From the NCBI GenBank assembly GCA_036897485.1, contig JAYMTF010001051.1, forward strand, positions 1 through 26,849: DNA of 26,849 nt, written 5' to 3'. Each line of letters starts with the position of its first letter. The first letter of the stretch is position 1. The stretch is from Pelargonium nanum. Taxonomy: Eukaryota; Streptophyta; Magnoliopsida; Geraniales; Geraniaceae. A program made the position numbers and the translations under genes. Positions 1-11,100 of this stretch are shown one piece after another. Below the pieces are notes generated by a model. That model was not told the DNA's origin and searched no databases. It saw only the letters and a list, made by a program, of their open reading frames with translations.

Positions 1-60
1 AGTTTAGTGACCAAATTGGGTCAAAACATCAAAGTTCGGGGACCAAATTGGGTCTTTTAC
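1..60. repeat. Fragment of a dispersed repeat at the left edge
   Basis: The 14-base unit GACCAAATTGGGTC occurs at 9-22 and again at 41-54, a period of 32 bases; its ends (GACC/GGTC) are complementary, so each copy can fold. The style (a 'gggaccaaattg...ttttacc' phrase) resembles transposon-derived sequence common between plant genes. The element is cut by the window edge and cannot be classified. Confidence 0.4.
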
Positions 61-275
61 CTTTCAAATACAAATATGATGTTTATATGAAACTATCAAA
101 TTTCAAGTGATGTATATATGGTATTCTAGGCATGGTTTTAAATGCATTGCATTCAAGCTAAATTCAAATCTTTGCAAACCCAAACATGTTTCACTTCAGA
201 ATTTAAAATCAAATTCAAGAATTCAAACGGGTACTACATATATACTAGCTAGCAAGTAAAAGAGATTATCCATAC

Positions 276-397
276 CTATTATAACAAGCATGAGATGATC
301 AAGATTGTCCTCTTGACAGCCTTTGATGAGATCAGCTCCCATGGATCAACAAGAACTCCTCCTGAGTACAAGATTTGCACAAAATTTCACAAACTGT
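276..397 (-). ncRNA. Possible internal exon of an unidentified leftward transcript
   Basis: On the minus strand a 122-nt stretch is bounded by a good acceptor (ATATATTAG) and a plausible donor (GTATGG). It is less AT-rich than its surroundings. No frame is open across the whole exon: the best reads about 33 codons and ends in two stops at its right margin. It could be an exon of a noncoding RNA or a UTR. I could not assign it to any known RNA. Confidence 0.15.
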
Positions 398-1110
398 CTA
401 ATATATATTGGTTCATGATCATGTTACATATATAAACAAACATGATAAGATGGTGTGTGGTAGGTGTTAATAGCAATGACAAGATAGTAATCATACAAAT
501 CAATTCAAATTAGGTGTTGGCCATAACATAACTTGAGGTTTGCATGTCAATAATTAATTGTATGTATGGTTGTGGTGAGCACGTATTGATGATCATATAT
601 TGAGTGGATCAAGAGAAATAATAAATAAAATTAGTGTAACTAATATTATATTTGATAACAAGAACATGGGAGCAAGCACATGGATATATGATTGAATTGA
701 AACAAATGCGTGCGTGCAGGACAAACCAGAAATTGAAATCCAATAAAGTTGGAGAAGATTTAAGCAGCTCCGCAAGGAATCGAACAATTAGGCACTGAAT
801 TTGTTAATAATTGTTGTTACATTGCATCATGAATGACAAGGAGGACAAAAACAAAATAGTAAGAAAAAGAAGGAAAGAAGAGGAGAAAAATGGGGTAAAA
901 TATGATGGGTAATTAGGAGATGAGAAAAGAAGGGGGTGGTTCATGGTTGTTGATTAATGCAGATTATTAGGAATAGGACGTGGAGAGAGATGAGAAGAAA
1001 CGGTCATAGCTATGAAGACGGGTGGATTGGAGAGGGAGTTTAATCCACCTCTCAATTCCAATTGTGCGCACACACCACCAATCCACCAACCAAACCTTCA
1101 TTTTTGCTAC

Positions 1111-1118
1111 ATTATATA
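1111..1118 (-). promoter_or_regulatory. Possible TATA element of a leftward transcript
   Basis: TATATAAT on the minus strand is followed at about the right distance by a pyrimidine-rich stretch (runs of CTCATCTCTCTCC type down to about 850), as in plant 5' leaders. No coding exon follows before the window ends, so the gene, if real, is noncoding here or lies to the left. Weak call. Confidence 0.25.
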
Positions 1119-2106
1119 TGATACTAATATAAGGTTTTTTAATGGTAATATAATTGTTTATTCTTCATTAAAAATAAAAAAAAGTAACTAGGCCTTCGGT
1201 AGATAGCCCCCATTTGAATCAAGGTATTACCCGAAATAAGAAAACCCCACATGCATAACGATGTTTTTCTTGTGTGTAAGATGACGTGTTAGAGTTTAAC
1301 CTCTTGTGCATAGATGATGGCATGCAAGCCTATGATTCCCCTCCACGTGATGGGGTGTTTGAGTATGAAATTAATATTGAATTTTCACTTAAACGTTTTG
1401 ATGGCGTCCACAAAGAATATGGGCATATTAGAGTGGAAAACTAAATTGAGTTTTCAATTATTATTTTAACTTATAATTGAGTTAGTCCTTTACAATTATT
1501 CTGGTAGTGTTCCATGACATTGATAGCTTGCCACCTTAACACTACAAGTTTTATACATTATTTTTCATTACTAGTCCTCCATTGACTCATCCTAAGGGAA
1601 TCACCAGAGAATTGAGCAGGGTTTAGACCATTCAATTTGCCAAAATAGTGTTTGAATGAACTAGAGAATTAGATTCCCCCTATATTTTATTGTGTCTCAC
1701 AATATATACCTCTAATGAATTCATACATGAGGTCTCTACTACCTAGCCATGATGCACATTTTTGCTCAAATCTTATGCACTAGAGTTCCAAAAAATCACT
1801 TGCTAAAGCATTTTGAGCTTAAAAGGGTCATTTTATGAAATAATTATAAAATTTTGACATCGCCAACTTACCAATAAGGGAATCAGTATCCAAAATACAA
1901 AAACCATGAACATCTTAAAGTAACATGTGAAAATGGTGGTGTTGCAAGCTCCAAGGAAGCAGAGCAGTTGCAACATATATATAAAGGATACATTGTCAAG
2001 TGAATCGTGCATATATCCGATGCCAAAATTAATCTATTAACATCAGTCAGTATTCCACCTAAGGTTAATATGATCAAAACACCAACAACCTACGCACCAA
2101 TACTTT

Positions 2107-5100
2107 TTATACTTGCGGATCCTTCCCGTGTTCGGCGGATGTTGGTGCCCGTCCACCTCGTACACCGCGTCCACGCACAACACGACCACGCACAACAGTT
2201 CTTCCACGTCCTCTAGCCAATGGCGGAGAGGTCACTCCAGCCTGTCGTAGCACAGCCCTCTCCCTCGCTCTTTCTAAAAGATTAACAATAGTTGAACTTC
2301 CACTGACAGGTGATTGGCTCTGCTTTCCCTCTTCAGCATCAGCCGGCACGCTGGAACTAACTTGTTTAGTGGCATTATCGTCTGCAGCAGTACTTGATAT
2401 ACTCTCAACCACAGATGGGGTAATCTCGGAAAGCTGATCAGTCTCTACTGCAATCTGATCAGTACCATCGTTTGACTTATCAGAACCTTCAGCAGTTTCT
2501 TCTGTTACATCTCCGTCGTTCTTGTCATCATTTAGAGCTTCAGGAGAATTGAGCTCACCAGTGTCGACAGCAGCAGAAACTAGAGCTTCATCGTCAATCC
2601 TAGCTGGTGAGGCCATAGAGGTTGAAACAGGTTCGAGTCGAGCTTCATCAGTTTCTGGAGCTTCTTCCATCAGGATAGACATGTCTCCACCAGCATCGAC
2701 ATCAGCAACATCAGGTTCCAGCTCTCCCTCTTCTCTCTCGCTTCCAGATTCCATCATTGTCTGGTTGTCTTGTTCAGTTTGATCTGTTAATCCATCATCT
2801 CCTGCCTTGTCTGTCTCATTAGGATTATCTAAATTCCCATCCAGAATATTGGTTTTGTCACTTTGAAGTCCAGCTTGACTCGAGTCATCAAACTGTTGAG
2901 ACTCTTTTGGTTCCTCAGCTTTCTCAATAGTCTCCGTCTCCTTCTCAAGCTCAATGACTTCTTCACCGGCTTGTTCCTCAGCAGCATCAGTAGATTCATC
3001 AATGGCTTGTAAGGTTGCAATAGTTTCTGAAGGAGCAGTAGATTGTCCTTGATCAGCACCATCTTGAGGCGTGTCTGAGCTTTTGGACTTTTTCTGCACA
3101 TGAGCAGCAACATCACTGGTATTCTCCAATTGAGTGACGGATTCTTCTTGTTGAACTTCTGAAGCAGTTGAAGCAAGACGCTTGCGCGCCACAGGTAGGG
3201 TCTGCAAAACTAGATTGCCTTGTGTTTCTGGCTCTTGAGAAGATTCTGGCTTACCACTAGTGTTAGATCCTTCGATCTCCGACATTTCTACATCAGCCTG
3301 TGGTTCTTCTGGCTTCCCAAGGCGAGGCCGGACCAATTTCCTTCCTATTTTACGAGCTTCAACACCAGTTTTGGGTAACAGTGTCCTCTTCTCGCTTTCT
3401 TGAGATGCCTTAGCAGTCAATGAACTTGTGGCTTGGGCCATAGATGCTGCTGCTCGGGATGCTTGAGGAATAATTGCTCGACCTGCGGAAGGAAAGATAT
3501 GCATAAAAAATCATAGATATATACATATATAAGCGAAGGAAAAAGACAAAAAAGAGACGGCAAAGAACCTGTGTCAGCTGATAACGTCGTATCTGCAACA
3601 CCAGATGTATCTGCAGAAACACCACGAGCTCCAAGCCCACTGGAAACTGAATGTGCAGCTTTTTCAAAGTTCTCGACAGCCGAAACATATCCAGAAGCGA
3701 CATCATCCAATGCAGTCACAGAAAGGATTTGAAGCACAGAAGAACCCTGTGAAGTTTCAAAAAAACAATAGGTTGAATTACATATGTCCAGCACAGAAGC
3801 ACCCAAAAACATATATATGTCGTGACAAGACAAGTATGTTACCTCTGGAACATTGCTTCCAGCCTGCTTCAGCTTGTCAAGCTCTTCAGATAGCTGCTTG
3901 ATAGCCTGCCTGTGTCTTTCGAGTTCATTTAGATACTTTGTTTTCTCCTAAAATCAGCAAATCAGAAACAAAAACAAAAACATCAAAAGAGAACTAATCA
4001 TTTACAAATAATAAAAAATACAACAAAAGTATATATATGCTTCTTTCACGTCAGAGAACTACAATTCTTAGGTGCTCCTACACAGAATAAATTGAATTTT
4101 CAAACCACCGTACATCATACAGTAAATTTCATAGTAGCTGAAGACAAACATGTCTCAGTCAACCATTACAATAAAGATAATGACTTTAACAATGATAAAA
4201 TTGCAAAATATCTTCAATGACATGCATAAAAACAAACCTGCTCAACATTGTTAAATGAATCTCTAATCGCCTTTTCACTTTTCAAACGCCTAGTTTTCTC
4301 CATTCGGTTGTCTTCCTTCTCTTTCTTCAACTCTTCTCTCTGCCTCTCCAGATGCTTCTCTAGAATCTAGGTGAGGATTGTAACCAAATAGTTAGTTTTT
4401 GTAAGTAAACGGTAAATACAAAAGAACTAGATAATTCGTTTACTATATAAACCTGTATTTTAGTATCCTTCTCCTCCCTTTCCTTCATAGCCTGTTCACC
4501 AGCAACATCCCCCATGGACCTCTTCCCTGGAACTGGATTCAGTCAAGAAAATGGATTTAGATCCTGAATGCCAAAAGAAGCCCACATAGCAACAAAAAAG
4601 AAAAATAACCACCTTGTTTCAACTCTTCCAACTGTTTGGATAGAGCTTGATTCTCTCTACTCATTTCTTCCTTCTCCTTTGAATAACTATCTAACCGCCT
4701 CTGAAAGATGAAAATATAGGGTTAAAGGTTTGGTTGGAAACCAAATTACAGAATTACATTTGAACAATGTACTCCATAGCTCAAATTGAAGTTACGAGAA
4801 TTGATAAAAAGAATGCAACCACCTTATACTGAGCCACTAACTTCCGTTGTCTCTCTGCATCTGATTTCGAATTAGCCTGAACCAAAGATATAGTACTATA
4901 ATATCTGATAGATACAGATGGTGGTTCACTAGATCTCATCCATTGGGCAAGAAAAACATAACTACTTGAATACCTCAACTTGCGAAATATCATTTATCCT
5001 TTTCTCCTTTTCACTCAATTCCAATCTGCAATTTGCAAGTTCCTGCTCCAATTGCGATATTCTATCCTGCTTTTCAGAAACAAGCTTCTTCAATTCCCCT

Positions 5101-8100
5101 ATTTGAATATCCTTCTCTTTAAGCTTTCCCTGATGTAAAGAGATCGAAAAAATAAACAATTAGTCGATGGGAAAAACAAAATATAATATAAAATTGACAT
5201 AAAGCGAAAACATAAACGGGTCAGCCAACTTTAAAACACATACTAAAGTACAAATTGACCACATTTAGAATGTGTTCAAAGAACAGCAATGAATCAAAAC
5301 ACACACGGGTGAGTGTGTGTGTGTGTGGGTGGGGGGGAGACAGAGAGATAGCCTACTTGGATTAGACGGACATCTTCTTTCATGCGATCATAATCTTCGG
5401 AACTAATATTTCCACACCTTGCAAGTACCTTCAATAAAGACTTGAAATTAATACATTGCCATACAGGACTTTTGAAACCGAAAATTTAAAGATGAAGTAC
5501 GTACCTCAGAGATCCTCTTTTCAAGGTGGTCTTTTTCCATCCGTAGCATTTCACACTCTTTCTTGGAAGCTTCCACCTCCATTTGTCTCTCCCTTAGTAA
5601 AACTTCAAGATTTTCAGATTCAGCCCTGGCCTTTTGAGCTGCCTCACGCAATTTCTATATCAACGATACAAAGCAACTTAAGAGAATGAACACCAATAAA
5701 ACAACAGAATATATGAAAAGTAGTCACAGTATGTCATACCACACATTCCTCGAAATTGTGTTTGTTTTCCTCTCTGAGTTGCATATTGCTTTCACGAAGC
5801 AGGTTCATTTCTCTGACCTGCAAAAGAAGTTTAATAATATAGCTCATGATTATGGGAAAGAAAATAGTAATGAAGGCGCAAAAAACATTGGAAGAAAACT
5901 GTAGAGGAAGAGAGTAATAATGCCAACTAGTATCAAACGCTAGAATCAAAGAGAATGAAAATCACCTGGAATTGTAATGATTTCATCTCTTCCTCTGTGA
6001 ACAACATTGTTCTTGAATTAGAACGCTCAGCATTAAGTGAGGTCTGGGCTATCTCTGCTGACTTGAGAGCTCCTTCAAGCTACGTGGCAATTAAGGCAAT
6101 TAAAAGACACTCAAATAACTTCAATCATTGCATATATATCGATCGGTATAGCACTACCAAGATCGTGTCTAATAAATTACTATTACCAAAATAATATGGA
6201 CACTGTACAACACACTTGGATATTTTGAGAATTTAATAATCAATTACACAATAACAAAAGGTGAAGTGTGTAGAAAGATATAAGAATTATGATTGCAAAA
6301 ATTTAAGTATTATTATAAGATAGCCTACTTGTGTTTTCAAGCGCAGCTTCTCCTGTTTCAGCAAAGAAATTTCTGTTTCTGCCTGTTCAAGATGAAATGT
6401 GCATTAATATATGTAAATACACCTTATACCGGGAAAGAATGGGGTTATGATGCTTACTATTTCCTTCGACCGTCGGAGATAATTGATCACATTTTGTAAT
6501 CCAGAATCAGAAGATACATCGGCACTGGTGCTACCCGAAGATATTCCAGCAGAATTACGATCCTTCTCAGCCAACTGAATGTGCAAAGCCTCAAGTCGAC
6601 TGTGCAGAATTTTGTTCTGCATAATCAAGGTACATACTATAAAACGAGTTTATAAATGTACATGTGTAAACATGCACAAATACAGGCTGTCCTTCAATGG
6701 ACTTAGCATAATTCATGATTCATAGTTCAATTAGAAACTCAATTCTGCAAAAATGGCACCAAAGAATAAATTGCTTACACATTACCTGTTCATTGAGTTC
6801 ATCATACTTCTTCTCAGCGGCATTCTTTGATTCTTCCAGCATTGTTTTCTCTGTGTCCCACTTAGCCTTCAACTCGTTCTGAAGTACAGAGACAGACAAA
6901 GAGACTATATCAACATCTAACTCTAAAGTGGAGAAATCAAGAAAAGAAACTTGACAGATGTTAAACACAGTGGGATCACGAAATCTTGCTCCTTCAACAA
7001 AGTAAAGAATGCTGAAATAGAGAGAATGAAAAATAAGGACTCACAACTGACAAATTATCCACCTTAAACTGTAATAATGGAAGTTTTATATTTCCCAAAA
7101 GGAAGGGGAGGGGTAAACAGAAAAAAGATGGTAATCCAGGGAAAAGGGCGCAAAACAAAGTGAAATGTTAATATATATACACACATACACGTACATATAT
7201 ATAGGAACTAATTGTCAACCAAAAATAAAGCAATAGGAGTGTTTTTTTAATCAGCAAAGCAATAGGAGTATTAATGTAAATGAAGTTACATTTTCAATTT
7301 TCAGGACGTCTGCCGATTTCCTCAACTCAGAAGCTTCCTGTTGCAGCAACGCCAAAGATTGTGATGTTTTTGTCAATTCCTGAATTGTCTCCGACTGCAG
7401 GATAACCTGTGCAGAATATACGTTTTTTTATTAATATTGCATTACCGTTAGAAACACACACAAGTGCAGAAACAAACCGACTATAAATTTTACTAGTGGA
7501 CGATTTCACATCTTACAATAGTGCATATGCAGGATGAAAACATGCCAGCAATGCAAGCTATGTCAAGATTGGCTCTTACATTAATAGAAAATTTCCATAT
7601 ATATATACACATTGTCAAACAAAGACTATACAAACTTAGTAAAGACAATTTGAAGTCAAATAAAATGAGCACATTCACATGGAACTTTGAGCAGGAAGAA
7701 ATTACAACAATATTCAAGGAACAGCAAATGAAACATGTGAAAGGCCACAAATAAAGGTGACCTGTCTTTCATAATTGTCCTGAGAAGATCGCCATCGCTC
7801 ATGCTCCTTCTGTAAATCCTCTTTCAGTGCAGAAATTTGAATTTCCATTACCTCAAGTTTTGATCTACACAAATTGACAGTAAATGAGTAACAAAATGCC
7901 AAATGAAAAAAACACACAATTGCATAAGGATGAATCCTACATTTTCATTTCATTTTCTTGCTTCAAAGTTGATATTTCAGCTAAGGCAGAAGTAAGAGCT
8001 TCTTCATTTCCTGCAGATGCTGATACAACTTCCTCAGACTTCATAATGCATTCATTTTCAAGTTCAGTGACCCTCTCTCTAAGTGAAAGAAGCTCAGCTT

Positions 8101-11100
8101 CCAATGATTTCTTGAGTCTGTCAGCCTAAAAATATTAGGGGGTGAATAACTGGTCAATAAAAAAAATAAAAAATAAATAAAAAAAATAACTGGTCAATAC
8201 ATTTTTTAACAAATAAGAACTTTAACAGATGGTAGATAACCCCAACAAAATACCTCAGTCTTGAAGTTATCATGAGCACATTCTATCTGCTTCAGTGCAG
8301 CTTCATTCACTTGTGCTATATTTTTATACTGCAAAGTCACATATAACCTATCTCAATATTCTGCTGGGTGATGAATAATAAAAACTTGAAGATGCAGCTA
8401 TAAACCTGTAGCATGTGATCCTTGTTAGCCTGTGCTTCCTCTTTCAATTTCTCCACTTCCTTCTTTGCAGATTGCAGCTCTTCAACCAACTATAAATATT
8501 CATGACACGAAGATTAAACATCAAAACAGGCTTGACCAGTACAAAAATACATAGTATCAATATATGCAACATCTGTACCTTAAAATAAATCTATATAAAA
8601 ATATACAATCAGAATTTTCATTAAGACTACAAACAAGGCAGCAAAGAAGTCCCACATTAATCCCAAAAATCACATTGATCACAGCACTCACCTCATTAGT
8701 CGAAAAAGAAGATGATATGGTGCCGCCATCTATCTCAGAGATCTGAATCAGTAAAACAAGGTAGATGAATCAGCAAAGCAAGCAAGAAACGCATGAAACA
8801 ATCCTGAATTCTTATAACAAACTGCAGTATTGCCCACACGTGCCACGCCTCTTTCAATATCTTAATGAGCAGAAAGTTTGAACTCCTTTAGAATATATTA
8901 GAAAGCTCAAAAGACAGTTTAGAGCAAGCCATTCACACTTAAATCATAGAATTCAGCTTTGAAACAAAAACAGTACACAGTACACATAACCCTGTACCAA
9001 ATGAAAGCTGGAAAATAATATGCTGTATAAAAGTAGAAGATACAACGCAGCTATCAAACTCGTGTATAACATCATCAAACTATTTAGTAAACGTCTGCAT
9101 CAACACTGGCATTGGCAGTGCAAACGAAAAAGGAGAAAAAGTTCCTCAGAACAGTCGTTAGAATACACTTGACTATGACACAATTCAAGGGAATAAAACT
9201 GTTTGAGCACCTTGGCATCTGAAGATTTCACCTTCTTTTCCAAATCAGATAGTCTCGCCTGAGGAGTGAAATGAAATTAAAAGGAACAATTAAAGAATTT
9301 AATGAGTTGAAAAAAATAAATGAATCTGTGAACCATTCTAAACCTGAGGGAAAGAGAGAGAAGTCATCAATTTTGAACTAATACCTCAGCTACACCGGCC
9401 CGAGTCTCAGCAGATGCAACAGCATGCAAGGCATTAGCCAACTCTTTCCCCATTTCTTCAACTTGTCTCATGGCATTTTTTAATGTCTGCTCACGGTCAA
9501 GAGTGAGATTCCGAACATTGTCTCGCTCTTCCTGCAGCTCTTTCTTAGCCTCAGCCCATTCCCTCTGCAAAAATAATCGTACAGTCAATAATCGTTCCTA
9601 TAAAAAATATGAAGTGAAACCATCATCAAACCTTCATAACAATTTAGGAGGTTGTTTGAGCCATTTTATGGTTGTTTTCTATGATTATGAATCTAGTAAA
9701 TTTTTTGCTACATGAAAGATGTTGAAAATTCATTTGAATATAGATTTTAGAGTAATAGAGATTAATAAGATGCCTATTACATAGCTCCTAAGGAGACTCT
9801 TCATAACTTTCTAGACAGTTCCCCTTTATATTATTAAGCTACAAATGAATATTATGATTAAACCAGAAAATGAAACACTTCAGCATGACTTCTTCCTCTC
9901 TTTTCTTTTCTCCCTTGGCTTCTCTCCAATTCACTCACACTATCAATGCTTATTCTACAAGCACCACCTTACAAGTTACAACAAAATTAGCAACCATATA
10001 AATGAGATTGCAATAAAATAAAATTAAAAAAATCGAACGAATATTAACTGAAAGAAAATACTAGGATATTTCTGTTAAAAACAAGTATAGAGAATGAATT
10101 CTATCTTGGTCACAGATTTGTAAGAGCAGATACATCTAGATTTGCATAAAAAGTAATATCAGTGAACTTATGACTTATGAGAACCCACCTCAATCTTCTT
10201 TACATACTCATCTTGTTTTCTCCTCTCCACAGCTCTTGCCTCCTATAGATCCCATAAAAACAAACAGATGAGACAGGGGTCATTGAGAAAAAAATAATTT
10301 GAGACACTACAAGTGGTAAACATCGTAGTTCACAAATATATCATACCTCACGAACTTCTTCAGTACTCTGAAGAGTGTCCAAACTAGCTTGCAAACGGTA
10401 GACTCTCTCAGATAAACTACGAACCTCTTCACATGCTCTCTTTTCAGCATTTGATAAAATTTCATTCTCATGTTTCTGAACTGTTACCTATAGAATAAAG
10501 ATATATCATAGTAATATTAAAATAAGAACAATGATGATTCTGTTTAGTAGCTTTAATATAGTTTCTTACCTCCATATTTAACTTCCGTGATAGCTCCTCA
10601 GCAGCATGAAGTGATTCTGAACTTTCACGCAACTTTCGCTGGTATTCTATAACCAACTGTGAAAACTCCACATTTCTTGCTAAAACACCATTGACTTCAT
10701 TTCTCTGGTATATCATATACATCATTTGTAATCAAATAAAACATTATTAGTGTCACAATTTATACAATAAGACAAAGAAGAGACAAAGAGGACATTCACC
10801 TGATGTTCAAATTCTTTCATGAAGCAATCAAGTCTGTCTCTTGCAAAAGTTGCTTCCAAAGACAACTTATCCCGCTCAGATCGTAGTGTAATAATCTCAC
10901 TCCTAAGAAAGAAGATTAATTAAGCATATAAAGATTGCAATCAATAATCATATAACAGCAAGAAACTAAAATACAACAATAAAGACTCATAAAATATAAA
11001 ATAAAAATGTACTCACTGAAAAAAGAATTTAACAATTTCAATCTTACATGCAAAGATTCAGAGGCAGACTACTGATAGAAAAACTCATGTAGATTATAAA

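Larger units (their letters stand above)
61..2106. other. Intergenic region left of NUA, no protein gene found
   Basis: No open frame here looks like a protein; all are short and of low complexity. On the minus strand there is a TATATAAT motif (1111-1118), a CT-rich leader-like stretch (about 850-1080) and a possible 122-nt exon (276-397), which together could belong to a leftward transcript that leaves the window. 1120-2106 is plain AT-rich sequence holding the NUA 3' flank. The nearest AATAAA on the NUA strand is at 1686-1691, about 420 bases past the stop codon, so it is only a possible poly(A) signal. Confidence 0.5.

Noticed and set aside
285-310. Minus-strand stretch resembling miR172 (shares AATCTTGAT)
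   Set aside because: Only about 14 of 21 bases agree and there is no complementary arm nearby to form a precursor hairpin.
323-366. Possible C/D-box snoRNA (TGATGA followed by CTGA on the plus strand)
   Set aside because: The boxes are only about 30 bases apart, the first C-box base is wrong, and there is no terminal stem.
2522-2782. 86-codon plus-strand frame rich in Ser
   Set aside because: It is the antisense shadow of the acidic, low-complexity NUA tail exon.
5410-5421. Alternative acceptor 11 bases inside NUA exon 39 (TTGCAAG)
   Set aside because: Using it shifts the frame and meets a stop within five codons; the acceptor at 5429-5430 restores the family sequence.
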